Below, piece by piece: positions 6,655 to 14,296 of a stretch of 19,618 nt of DNA; positions within the stretch are counted from its first letter, which is position 1; every line of letters begins with the position of its first letter. The notes beneath the pieces were generated by a model. It did not search any database, was not told the DNA's origin, and worked only from the letters and a program-made list of their open reading frames with translations. Source of the DNA: Anaerolineaceae bacterium UBA5365. GTDB lineage: Bacteria > Chloroflexota > Anaerolineae > Anaerolineales > Anaerolineaceae. Where the stretch lies: the NCBI GenBank assembly GCA_002407905.1, contig DHPL01000028.1:18397-38014 (forward strand). Direction: 5' to 3'. The translations under genes and the position numbers were made by a program.

Positions 6655-7488
6655 ATGGACGCTATAAAACTGATTTCCCACCGCGGTTTGGACCTGCCAA
6701 ATCTGAACCGCAGACGGGTGGATGTGTGGCTGCCGGACGAGTACCATACGCAGCCGGAGCGCCGTTTTCCGGTGCTGTATATGCAGGATGGGCAGAACAT
6801 CTATAAGCCCAAAATAAGCACGGGGCCGGGCTGGCGGGTTGTAGAGAATGTACGTGCCCTGGTAGCTGCCGGGAAGATCGATCCGCCCATCGTCGTGGGC
6901 ATCACCAGCACAATGAACCGCATGGGCGACTATATGCCCCAAAAGGCCATGCAAAACGAGGCCGCCCTGGCCTACATGGACGCGCAATTCCGCCGAATGC
7001 CTTACCGCATGACCCGTGGAATGCGCGGCGACCTTTACCTGACCTGGATCGTGGAGAAGCTCAAACCCCTGATCGATTCAACGTACCGCAGCCTCCCGGA
7101 GGCCGAACATACGGCAATACTCGGCTCCAGCATGGGTGCCTTGATCAGCCTCTACGCCCTTTGCGAGTATCCGCAGGTATTTGGCTGCGCTGGCTGCATG
7201 AGCACGCACTGGCCCATCGGCGGGGATTACCTGATCGATTGGTTCGGGGAGCATCTGCCTCCACCCGGAATTCATAAGCTTTACTTTGATCACGGCGACC
7301 AGGGCCTGGACGAGCCTTACGCCGAGTGGCAAGCCAAAATGGACGCCGCCGTCCTTGCCGCGGGGTATACTGACGGGCGGGACTTTCTGAGCTTTAATTT
7401 CCCGGGAGAGGGCCACGCGGAGCAGTATTGGGCCGGCCGCCTGCAGATCCCGCTGGAGTTCTTTTTTGGTATTGTGGAGGGGGGATGA
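6655..7488 (+). CDS. Alpha/beta-hydrolase esterase (enterochelin-esterase/esterase-D-like)
   Basis: A 277-residue protein without a signal peptide. RRVDVWLPDEY and FPVLYMQDGQNIY (to about residue 50) are the early strands typical of the PF00756-type esterase family. G157-S-S-M-G161 is the nucleophile elbow, with S159 as catalytic Ser. D212 or D215 (FDHGDQG) and H254 (FPGEGHAEQYW) complete a plausible triad. The family cleaves esters or thioesters of very varied substrates, so the natural one cannot be named. I start it at the ATG at 6655 rather than an upstream in-frame ATG at 6595, because 6655 has AAAGGAA upstream and follows the promoter, whereas the upstream codons lie in promoter DNA. 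Its TGA overlaps the next gene's ATG, so the two are probably co-translated. Confidence 0.87.
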   Translation: MDAIKLISHRGLDLPNLNRRRVDVWLPDEYHTQPERRFPVLYMQDGQNIYKPKISTGPGWRVVENVRALVAAGKIDPPIVVGITSTMNRMGDYMPQKAMQNEAALAYMDAQFRRMPYRMTRGMRGDLYLTWIVEKLKPLIDSTYRSLPEAEHTAILGSSMGALISLYALCEYPQVFGCAGCMSTHWPIGGDYLIDWFGEHLPPPGIHKLYFDHGDQGLDEPYAEWQAKMDAAVLAAGYTDGRDFLSFNFPGEGHAEQYWAGRLQIPLEFFFGIVEGG

Positions 7489-9086
7489 AAACACAGTTGG
7501 GGGGCCGTTTTCTATGGGTAGAAATTGTTCTGGCCGGACTATTAGTCGCCTTACTCAGTTTTTACGCTTTGGAGCTTGCAAACCCACAGCTTTATGCCCC
7601 AGGCCGCGATGGCGGCTTCTTCATGTATGTGGGTCAACAGCTTGCGCGGGGAAGCACCCTCTACACCCAACTTTGGGATTCCAAAGGCCCACTTATATTC
7701 TGGATCAATGCTTTGGGTATGGGTACCAGCGGAAACCGTTGGAGGCTTTTCCTTCTTGAATTTAGCTTTATGGCCATCTGGCTTGGCCTGGCTTACTACA
7801 TTTTGCGCAGGCAATTTGGTGTTTATGCTGCCATCTTAGGCACGATTTGCGGAGCCTTCTGCTTCAAACTCGCGATCGGTTTAGGTAACTTTACTGAGGA
7901 ATACAGCCTCCTGTTTACCTGGCTTAGCCTGGGGGCGTTTGCCTGGCTGCTGGTGAAGCCAAAAAGGCGGTTCTGGCCATTTGTTCTCATCGCTGCGTCT
8001 ATGGTCTTGAGTTTCCTCCTTCGGGCAAACAATACCGGTACGCAGGCTGCGGTTGTCCTGGCTGCTTTTTCAATCGCAATAAAACGCGATGGCTTTAAAC
8101 CGCTTGGCAAAGCGTTCGCGGGCTTGCTCACTGGCGCGCTCCTCGTTTTTCTTCCGGTCATTGTCGCACTTGCGCTGCGGGGAAACCTGCGGGCGATGTG
8201 GGAAGCGTCTTTCGTTTACAACTTTGCCTATTCAGTCTCCGGCGGAGAAAAAGCGCAGACCCTCGCGGTAATCAATGCAAGCCTGCTTCCCGGCATGAAA
8301 CTCTTTGGGGCATGGGGATGGTTCATCGGTTTGGGCTGGCTGATAGCCCTCGCCCGCGTTTGGCAAAACCGCAGCACCCTCCAGGCTGCCCCCTGGGCAT
8401 TGCTTGCCGCCTTTGCATTCCCCATCGAGGTTATCTTCAGTTCAATCTCAGGGCGGCAATTCACCCACTATTTCATCTGCTGGGTACCGGTGACAATGCT
8501 GCTCACTGCCATAACAATTGACTTCTTCCTGGAAGACTTAATTCGCCTTGACCTGGCATCGAAATTAAAACAAATCAAGACACCTCTGCTTTTACTGACC
8601 TCGATTGCAGCGCTGCTTTTTTGTTACTTTAATCCAATCTACCGAACCGCGCGTTCTTCTGCCGCTGCCATTTTGCTGCCGAACAGGGATAACGAGTTTC
8701 GGAGCGTTTTAGCTAAGCGTGTGGCCGAGCTTTCTGACCCAGGCGATCGCGTTTTGGTTTTCGCGGGACAGGCTGGCATCAACGTGATGGCGGAGCGCGA
8801 CTCGATTGATGCCGCTCTGTTCTACCCGGCCATCAACAATTCGCCGATTGGCCTAAGTGTACAAGCGGAGTACTTCGAGACACTCAAACCACAAATGCCG
8901 AGGCTCATTTTGGACGGACACCAGCTTTACCCTCAGCAACTCCCAGCCATAGACCCCGAAGAGCGGGCGAAACAAGATTTCCAGGTGGATTTCTCCGCAA
9001 ATTTGCCTGAGGTTCTGGCCTGGATCAATGAACATTACACGCTGGTTCAAGGCTTGGAGGACTATTTGATTTTTCGTCTGCGATAG
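7485..9086 (+). CDS. Polytopic GT-C-like membrane glycosyltransferase
   Basis: A 533-residue integral membrane protein with roughly nine to eleven hydrophobic helices in the first 390 residues and a soluble C-terminal domain of about 130. After the first helix, APGRDGGFFMYVGQQLARGSTLY and WDSKGPLIFW (about 38-73) match the first-loop signature of ArnT/PMT/RgtA-type GT-C enzymes, with D42 a likely catalytic or metal-site Asp. Such enzymes move sugars from polyprenyl-phosphate donors to lipids, glycans or proteins on the outer face of the membrane; donor and acceptor are unknown here. The ATG at 7485 overlaps the esterase stop (ATGA) and is preceded by GGAGGGGGG, so I reject the earlier in-frame start inside the esterase. 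The gene looks slightly more A/T-rich than its neighbours. Confidence 0.82.
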   Translation: MKTQLGGRFLWVEIVLAGLLVALLSFYALELANPQLYAPGRDGGFFMYVGQQLARGSTLYTQLWDSKGPLIFWINALGMGTSGNRWRLFLLEFSFMAIWLGLAYYILRRQFGVYAAILGTICGAFCFKLAIGLGNFTEEYSLLFTWLSLGAFAWLLVKPKRRFWPFVLIAASMVLSFLLRANNTGTQAAVVLAAFSIAIKRDGFKPLGKAFAGLLTGALLVFLPVIVALALRGNLRAMWEASFVYNFAYSVSGGEKAQTLAVINASLLPGMKLFGAWGWFIGLGWLIALARVWQNRSTLQAAPWALLAAFAFPIEVIFSSISGRQFTHYFICWVPVTMLLTAITIDFFLEDLIRLDLASKLKQIKTPLLLLTSIAALLFCYFNPIYRTARSSAAAILLPNRDNEFRSVLAKRVAELSDPGDRVLVFAGQAGINVMAERDSIDAALFYPAINNSPIGLSVQAEYFETLKPQMPRLILDGHQLYPQQLPAIDPEERAKQDFQVDFSANLPEVLAWINEHYTLVQGLEDYLIFRLR

Positions 9087-9140
9087 GCCCTGATCAGACC
9101 GCCGAAAAGCTATCACAATCTAGTAATATAGGGGAGTCTT

Positions 9141-9149
9141 TGTTATAAT
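9141..9149 (+). promoter_or_regulatory. Extended -10 promoter of the EF-G-like gene
   Basis: TGTTATAAT combines the TGn extension with a perfect TATAAT; no good -35 is seen 17 bp upstream, which the extended element can offset. The predicted 5' leader is about 85 bases to the ATG at 9240 and contains no clear riboswitch fold. This is the only signal in the 153-bp gap before the gene. Confidence 0.7.
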
Positions 9150-9239
9150 CGCCATTCGGCAAAATGCCTTAATCGGCTGTTAAATAATCGTGGCTGGGCT
9201 CAAACCCGCTTGATAAAAAAACAAGGAAGGTCAGATCAG

Positions 9240-11312
9240 ATGAAAGAATTCTCGACAGATAAGATCCGCAATATCGTCCTGGCGTCGCACAGCAACTCCG
9301 GCAAGACCATGCTGGTGGAGTCGCTGCTGAATTACACAGGCGCAACCACCCGCCTGGGTAAGATCGAAGACGGTACCACCATCAGCGACTTCGACGATGA
9401 AGAGCAACGCCGCGGCATTTCGCTTTTCACCAGCGTTGTGCCCGTGCTTTACAAGGATCATAAATTCAACTTCCTGGACACGCCCGGCTACACCGATTTT
9501 GTTGGCGAGGTGATCTCTGCCATGCGGGTAGCGGACTGCGCGGTGATCCTGGTGGACTCGGTTTCCGGCGCTGAGGTTGGTACTGAGATGGCCCTGAACC
9601 TGGCCACCCAATTCCAGCTGCCCAAGCTGCTGGTAATCAACAAAATGGACCGCGAGAATGCCAGCTTCCAAAAAGCGCTGGAGTCAGTACAAAACAGCAG
9701 CGACGACCGCTTTATCCCCATGCAGCTGCCCTGGGGTGAGAAAGCCGATTTCAAAGGCGTGATCGACCTCATCACCATGAAAGCCTACAAGGACGGCGGT
9801 AAAGAGGCCGAGGACATCCCAGCTGACCTGCAAGCCGAGGCAGACGATGCCCGCCTGAAGCTCGTGGAAGCCGCTGCCGAGGGCGAGGATGCCCTCCTGG
9901 AAAAATATTTCGAAAATGGCGACCTGAGCCCCGAAGAGATGGTTCAGGGCCTGCGCAAGACCATTGCCACCAGCAATGTAGTGCCGGTACTGGTTGGTTC
10001 CTACGGCCATCAGAAAGGCCTCACACCGCTGCTGGATGCCCTCTTGGCCCTGGCCCCCAACCCCGCAGAGCGCCCCGCAGTGACAGCCACCTCCCCTAAA
10101 GGTGAAGTGGAACTGAGCCCAAGCGACACAGGTCCCCTGGCCGCTTACGTGTGGAAAACCACCGCCGACCCCTTTGTGGGCCGCCAAACCTACTTTAAAG
10201 TCTATTCCGGCGTCATGACCTCGGACAGCCGGGTTTTCAACGCCACGAAGGGCGAAGAAGAACGCCTGGCCAGCATGCAGGTTCCCTTTGGCAAAGAGAT
10301 GCAGAGCGTCTCGGCCATCCACAGCGGGGACATCGGCACGGTAGCCAAGCTTTCCGTCACCACCACCGGCGACACGCTAACCACTAAGGAACAAGGCCTG
10401 CAGCTCCCTGCGCCCAAATATCCCTTCCCGCTCTACCGCATCGCTATTTCGCCCAAAACCCAGAGCGATGCCAGCAAGATGAGCCAAACCCTCACCCGCC
10501 TCACCGAGGAAGACCCCACGCTTTCCTGGAACATGGAAGCTGCCACCCGCCAGACTTTGCTCTTTGGCATGGGCGACCAGCACATCGATGTGGCCCTGCG
10601 CCGCGCCGAGCAAAAATTCCAGCTCAACCTCAACACCCTGGAACCCAAGGTGCCCTATGAAGAGCATATTACCAAGGAAGCCAGCGCCATGTACCGCCAC
10701 AAAAAGCAGACTGGCGGCAGCGGCCAATTTGGCGAGGTGCACCTGAAGGTCTTCCCCCTGGAGGAAGAGGAATTCACCTTCTCCAACGACGTCTTTGGCG
10801 GTGCCATCTCCAATAACTACATGGGCCCAATTGAAAAAGGCATCCGCAACGTGATGAAAGAAGGCGTTGTGGCGGGCTACCCCGTGCACAATGTAGGCGT
10901 CTCAGTCTTTGACGGCAAGGAGCACCCGGTGGATTCAAAACCGGTGGCCTTCGAAATCGCCGGCCGGGAAGCCTTCAAGCTTGCCGTCCGCGATGCCAAC
11001 CCCGTGCTCTACGAACCCGTGATGAAGGTGAACGTTGTTGTGCCCGAAGAGAACATGGGCGATATCATTGGTGACCTGAATACCCGCCGTGCCCGCGTGC
11101 AGGGTATGGACACCGAGAAGGGCAAGAGCACCGTTAGCGCCATGGTCCCCCTGGCGGAGATGATGCGCTACACCACCAGCCTGCGCTCCATGACCGGCGG
11201 CCGCGGCCACTTTGACATGGAATACGACCATTACGACCTGGTTCCCCAGCACCTGGCCCAGGAGATTATGGCCCAGAAAGCCCGCGAAGACAAGGAAGCC
11301 GAAGACAAGTAG
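9240..11312 (+). CDS. Elongation factor G-like translational GTPase (fusA2 type)
   Basis: A 690-residue protein with full EF-G architecture. GTPase motifs: SHSNSGKT (16-23, G1), QRRGISLFTS (about 56-65, switch I), DTPGYTDF (80-87, G3) and NKMD (134-137, G4). Domain II follows. QTGGSGQFGEVHL opens domain IV and VQGMDTEKGKS lies in domain V. In canonical EF-G the G3 motif is DTPGH; here Y84 replaces that catalytic His, as in the EF-G-like family often called FusA2, whose function is poorly defined. It is therefore probably not the main translocase, though it may still act on the ribosome. I chose the ATG at 9240 over an in-frame TTG at 9210 because AAGGAAGG lies 9 bases before it. It is monocistronic, with its own promoter and terminator. 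Confidence 0.9.
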   Translation: MKEFSTDKIRNIVLASHSNSGKTMLVESLLNYTGATTRLGKIEDGTTISDFDDEEQRRGISLFTSVVPVLYKDHKFNFLDTPGYTDFVGEVISAMRVADCAVILVDSVSGAEVGTEMALNLATQFQLPKLLVINKMDRENASFQKALESVQNSSDDRFIPMQLPWGEKADFKGVIDLITMKAYKDGGKEAEDIPADLQAEADDARLKLVEAAAEGEDALLEKYFENGDLSPEEMVQGLRKTIATSNVVPVLVGSYGHQKGLTPLLDALLALAPNPAERPAVTATSPKGEVELSPSDTGPLAAYVWKTTADPFVGRQTYFKVYSGVMTSDSRVFNATKGEEERLASMQVPFGKEMQSVSAIHSGDIGTVAKLSVTTTGDTLTTKEQGLQLPAPKYPFPLYRIAISPKTQSDASKMSQTLTRLTEEDPTLSWNMEAATRQTLLFGMGDQHIDVALRRAEQKFQLNLNTLEPKVPYEEHITKEASAMYRHKKQTGGSGQFGEVHLKVFPLEEEEFTFSNDVFGGAISNNYMGPIEKGIRNVMKEGVVAGYPVHNVGVSVFDGKEHPVDSKPVAFEIAGREAFKLAVRDANPVLYEPVMKVNVVVPEENMGDIIGDLNTRRARVQGMDTEKGKSTVSAMVPLAEMMRYTTSLRSMTGGRGHFDMEYDHYDLVPQHLAQEIMAQKAREDKEAEDK

Positions 11313-11332
11313 GCTTGAAACAATTCCTATTG

Positions 11333-11365
11333 AAAACCGGCTGGAATATTCCAGCCGGTTTTTTT
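11333..11365. terminator. Bidirectional terminator between convergent genes
   Basis: A perfect 30-bp palindrome (arms 11333-11347 and 11348-11362) with a GC-rich core flanked by A4 and T4. On the plus strand the T-run extends to seven. It lies 20 bases after the EF-G-like stop, and 16 bases beyond the stop of the opposing gene, so it can serve both. Confidence 0.92.
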
Positions 11366-11381
11366 GATGGTTGCCTGGTGA

Positions 11382-12263
11382 TCAAAACATGATCCCGCTC
11401 TCGTAGGGCAAGAGGGGTTTGGGTTCACCGAAATTCCAATGGTAGGGGGAGGCGGGATTAATGCTGATGTTCTGTTCGTAAAACCCGCCCCATTTACTAA
11501 AGGTGAGGTAGCGTATCTCAACAGTCTGCCCAGTGATCTTAACCCAGGGGGCGGTGGGTAAGCGCTTCGCCCGGCTGGCGTCCGCCGCGCTTAAGGCCTT
11601 GCCGAAGGTTTCTGCCTGCAGCTCAGCCACAACAGCTTTAAGGGCCTCACGGGTGGCGATGGGTTTGGTGTCGTTGTAGTTCGCGTGCCACCCCAGGTAG
11701 AACTGGTCGCCGCTGGTGGCCAATAGTGCCAGCTGCAGGTAAGAAAGCGGGCTGCCATCCACCCAAACATGGTCCATAAATTCAGGGCACTGATCGCTCT
11801 CGTAAACCCCGGCGCAGGCGTTCATGGCTTCCCGCAGAGCAACTTCGTCGCGGTAAGGCGACTGGGATTCAGGGCGGGCATACAGGATCGGGTAAGAGCC
11901 CATGCCATCCGCGTGATACACATAGTCCAGCACCCAGCCATCCTGCATCCGGATCTTATCCAGGACATCAAAAACCCCCATGATGGGTAAGGCAGGGTTG
12001 GGGAGGATTCCATCCATGATATTGGAGTCTGCCGGGTATTGGGCATAAAAGGCAAAGAGGCCGTCGATATCTTCCTGCCAGGCCAGGCCAAGATCGTTTT
12101 GCTGCACAGTTTGAGGTCCGCCAACCACCGGCAAACCCCGCGTATTCCCCCGGAAGATCAAGCCGCCAGCCATCGCCCCAAGGCATGCCAGCACACAGCA
12201 GCAGGCCAGGATCAGGATCAAAACGCCGACCATAATCCCCAGGTTTCTATTTGATTTCTGCAT
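11382..12263 (-). CDS. Single-TM protein of unknown function with a Cys-rich membrane segment
   Basis: A 293-residue protein I do not recognise. A membrane helix at about residues 8-36 contains the unusual cluster ACCCVLACLG, followed by a soluble, probably extracytoplasmic domain with many aromatic residues (VLDYVYHADGMGSYP, SKWGGFYEQNISIN) and two further Cys (near 128 and 137) that could pair. A lipobox reading is possible but the spacing is poor. The start is uncertain: two adjacent ATGs overlap the upstream TAA (TAATGATG); I chose the one at 12263, where GGAG is 5 bases away. An upstream in-frame ATG at 12290 lies inside the ATL gene and lacks support. It is co-transcribed with the ATL gene and ends near a bidirectional terminator. 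Confidence 0.75.
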   Translation of the reverse strand: MQKSNRNLGIMVGVLILILACCCVLACLGAMAGGLIFRGNTRGLPVVGGPQTVQQNDLGLAWQEDIDGLFAFYAQYPADSNIMDGILPNPALPIMGVFDVLDKIRMQDGWVLDYVYHADGMGSYPILYARPESQSPYRDEVALREAMNACAGVYESDQCPEFMDHVWVDGSPLSYLQLALLATSGDQFYLGWHANYNDTKPIATREALKAVVAELQAETFGKALSAADASRAKRLPTAPWVKITGQTVEIRYLTFSKWGGFYEQNISINPASPYHWNFGEPKPLLPYESGIMF

Positions 12264-12265
12264 CA

Positions 12266-12601
12266 TTACTCCGTGTTGGGTCCGTCCCATAAATATTTTT
12301 CAAAATCGATACTACCATCCGGACGAAACTCGATGCCTTCTTGTTCCAGCAATTCCCGCTGCAGCAGGCCGCCAAAGCCATGCGGACTGATGCGCCCCTT
12401 GATGTTGATCACCCGCTGCCAGGGCACCTGTTTTGCCTCCTCAGCATTCAGTGAAGCCATCGCAAAACCAACCACCCTGCCGCTGCAGCCCCCGCAATAG
12501 GCGCCAACCTGGCTGTAATAAGCCACCTTGCCAGGCGGGATCTGCTTCACAATGCGTCGAATACGCTCAAAGAGCGAATCTTCCTTCTTTTTCTTTGCCA
12601 T
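12266..12601 (-). CDS. Alkyltransferase-like (ATL) DNA-binding protein, MGMT family
   Basis: A 111-residue protein consisting only of the DNA-binding domain of O6-alkylguanine-DNA alkyltransferase. GKVAYYSQVG, GRVVGFAM (R41 in the arginine-finger position) and PWQRVINIKGRIS are typical. The PCHRV active-site Cys of true alkyltransferases is Trp here (P60-W61-Q-R-V64), which defines the ATL group (E. coli YbaZ, S. pombe Atl1). Such proteins bind and flip O6-alkylguanine without repairing it and pass the lesion to nucleotide excision repair. Basic N-terminus (KKKKED). The ATG at 12601 has no Shine-Dalgarno site and sits 8 bases after a TATAAA, so the mRNA may be leaderless. Its stop overlaps the next gene's start. 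Confidence 0.92.
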   Translation of the reverse strand: MAKKKKEDSLFERIRRIVKQIPPGKVAYYSQVGAYCGGCSGRVVGFAMASLNAEEAKQVPWQRVINIKGRISPHGFGGLLQRELLEQEGIEFRPDGSIDFEKYLWDGPNTE

Positions 12602-12609
12602 TCTTTGAT

Positions 12610-12618
12610 TTTATAACA
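12610..12618 (-). promoter_or_regulatory. Extended -10 promoter of the ATL gene
   Basis: TGTTATAAA on the minus strand: the TGn extension plus a 5/6 -10 hexamer. It ends 8 bases before the ATG at 12601, so the start site falls close to the start codon and the message is probably leaderless. No -35 consensus is visible. Confidence 0.6.
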
Positions 12619-12675
12619 AACCTTTGCGGTAATCTATTCTGAGTCTCTTCATAATAACTTCATACCATATAAAGC

Positions 12676-12689
12676 AAGAATTGATTCTT
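12676..12689. repeat. Short inverted repeat
   Basis: AAGAATTGATTCTT: 6-bp arms around TG, in an A/T-rich stretch of the gap between the ATL gene and the sigma factor. It could be an operator or a chance palindrome. Confidence 0.35.
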
Positions 12690-12726
12690 AAATAATAAGA
12701 TAAGGCATCGGGTTTCGGCCCAATGG

Positions 12727-12841
12727 AACAGGCCATTAGCTAAGGGCGACAGCAGCGTTTTTAGCCAAGATGAGCCTGTTTTCATACAAAGGAGGGGGTT
12801 GAGAGGGGGGACTCGATCAACTTGAGCCCCCTCCTTTTTTT
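12727..12841 (+). ncRNA. Possible small structured RNA (weak)
   Basis: Within a 258-bp gap without a gene, AACAGGC (12727-12733) pairs with GCCTGTT (12774-12780), enclosing a GCTAA/TTAGC stem (12739-12743 with 12761-12765). Next comes a terminator-like hairpin whose T-run suits plus-strand transcription. No protein gene on the plus strand would use that terminator. -10-like A/T-rich words occur around 12650-12700, but no promoter is convincing. It could equally be the folded 3' UTR of the sigma factor mRNA on the other strand. Confidence 0.18.
12788..12841. terminator. Terminator-like hairpin downstream of the sigma factor gene
   Basis: An 11-bp stem, AAAGGAGGGGG (12788-12798) with CCCCCTCCTTT (12827-12837), and a 28-base loop that can itself pair. 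It lies about 20 bases after the sigma factor stop, so it probably ends that operon. The best T-run (12835-12841) is on the plus strand; on the minus strand only TTT followed by GTATG remains. Confidence 0.6.
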
Positions 12842-12859
12842 CTAAAGAGTTCTGGAAAT

Positions 12860-14293
12860 TTATGAGTTTTGGAAATAATCCCAAAGCGGGTTAATGTGCT
12901 TGGGGTCGCGCAGCTTGCGCAGGCCGGATGCCTCAATCTGGCGGATCCGTTCACGGGTGAGGTTAAACCGGTTGCTGATCTCCTCCAGCGAATGGTAAAT
13001 GCCATCGGTAAGGCCAAAACGCAGATCCAGCACTTCGCGTTCGCGCTCACTCAACTTACCCAGCGAGGTCTTCACCGCGTCCCGCAGCATAACGCGCAAC
13101 ACCTCGTCAATCGGCTCCGGAGAGTCGACATCCTCAATATAATCCCCCAAAGTGCTGTTTTCCTCATCCCCCACCGGTGCTTCCAGGCTTACGGGTTCTT
13201 CGGCGGTTTTGAGGATCTGCTCCACCTTGTTCGTGGCCTCCTCCCAACGCCGCAGCAGGCCGGGATCGGCCAGCTTTTTACTGCCGCCGATCTCCAGAAT
13301 GGCCTGTACATCCTCATCTGAGAGAAAACCGCTTTTAATGGCCATTTCAGCGAATGTAGGGTCGCGCCCCAGGCTCTGCACCAGGCTGTGCTGCACTTTG
13401 ATGAGCTTCGAAATCGACTCAACCACGTGCACCGGGATGCGGATGGTGCGCGCGTTCTCAAGGATATAGCGGCTGATACTCTGCTTGATCCACCAGGTGG
13501 CGTAAGTGCTAAAACGGAATCCCCGGGCGGGGTCGTATTTTTGGATGGCCCGCAATAGACCCAGGTTCCCCTCCTGGATCAGGTCCAAGAGGGAAATGCC
13601 GCGGTTGGTATATTTTTTAGCCACGCTGACCACCAGGCGCAGGTTGTACTCCACCAGTTGGTGCGTTGCCTCCTTGGCATTCTCGGTCACGCGGGTATCC
13701 GCCCGGGCCAAATCTTCAGGCAGAGGCGCTTCGCAATGCAGCGAATCGCAGTCCGGCAGGGTTCCGCCAGCTTCAACTTCAGCGCGTACTTTCTCCAATG
13801 AGCGCGCCGGAAGCATGTAGGCATCAGTCAGAAAGCGGCAAAGGTTGGATGCGAGGGCATCCCAGAGTTTATCGGTCCCCCAACGGGAACTGTTGAGGTA
13901 GGCATAAGTGTAGGACCCACTCTCCAGGTCGAAGCCCTGCTGCATGCCAGCCGCCTCAGCCAGCACCTCGCTCATCTCGGGGGCATTGTGGCGGGTACGC
14001 ACCGCATCCGAGATCACCTGCTCCCAGCTGGAACGCATATCGCGGTAGATGGCAGCCCCTTCAAGCACACCGCTCTCATCCTTAAAGAGCTCCAGCTGCT
14101 GTTCGGCCTGGACCAGGATGGCTAATTTAAACTCCTGCACCGCTGCCAGCAGTTCTTCGCGATTGATGTCGTGCAGGTAGAGCTGCATGGGGTCTTCGCC
14201 GGCTTCCATACCGGCAAGGATCTCACGTTCATCCATGCTCTGGCGTGCCAGCAGGGCATCATCGCTGTCTGCTTCGTCGCGGTCTGTAACCAT
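12860..14293 (-). CDS. RNA polymerase sigma-70 family factor (RpoD/SigA-like)
   Basis: A 477-residue primary-type sigma factor. Region 1.2: DPMQLYLHDI (about 34-43). Region 2: residues about 210-283, including NLRLVVSVAKKYTNRG, LDLIQEGNLGLLRAI and FSTYATWWIKQSISR, which melts the -10. Region 3: about 288-385, ending EEPVSLEAPVGDEENSTLGD. Region 4: about 405-466, with the helix-turn-helix SLEEISNRFNLTRERIRQIE that reads the -35. About 130 residues separate regions 1.2 and 2, and about 25 extra residues (near 335-360) sit in region 3 compared with a typical SigA. Whether this is the main sigma factor or a paralogue cannot be decided here. The ATG follows the dnaG TAG by 3 bases, with its Shine-Dalgarno (AGAGG) inside dnaG. 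Confidence 0.93.
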   Translation of the reverse strand: MVTDRDEADSDDALLARQSMDEREILAGMEAGEDPMQLYLHDINREELLAAVQEFKLAILVQAEQQLELFKDESGVLEGAAIYRDMRSSWEQVISDAVRTRHNAPEMSEVLAEAAGMQQGFDLESGSYTYAYLNSSRWGTDKLWDALASNLCRFLTDAYMLPARSLEKVRAEVEAGGTLPDCDSLHCEAPLPEDLARADTRVTENAKEATHQLVEYNLRLVVSVAKKYTNRGISLLDLIQEGNLGLLRAIQKYDPARGFRFSTYATWWIKQSISRYILENARTIRIPVHVVESISKLIKVQHSLVQSLGRDPTFAEMAIKSGFLSDEDVQAILEIGGSKKLADPGLLRRWEEATNKVEQILKTAEEPVSLEAPVGDEENSTLGDYIEDVDSPEPIDEVLRVMLRDAVKTSLGKLSEREREVLDLRFGLTDGIYHSLEEISNRFNLTRERIRQIEASGLRKLRDPKHINPLWDYFQNS

Positions 14294-14296
14294 GGT

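Noticed and set aside
7428..7484. Earlier in-frame start for the glycosyltransferase
   Set aside because: It lies inside the esterase gene; the ATG at 7485 has a strong GGAGG site and the common ATGA overlap.
9210..9239. TTG start adding ten residues to the EF-G-like protein
   Set aside because: The ATG at 9240 is spaced correctly from AAGGAAGG and begins the conserved N-terminus; the TTG has no Shine-Dalgarno site.
12660..12884. 74-codon minus-strand frame overlapping the end of the sigma gene
   Set aside because: It overlaps the sigma factor C-terminus out of frame, runs through the terminator hairpin, and has no recognisable features.
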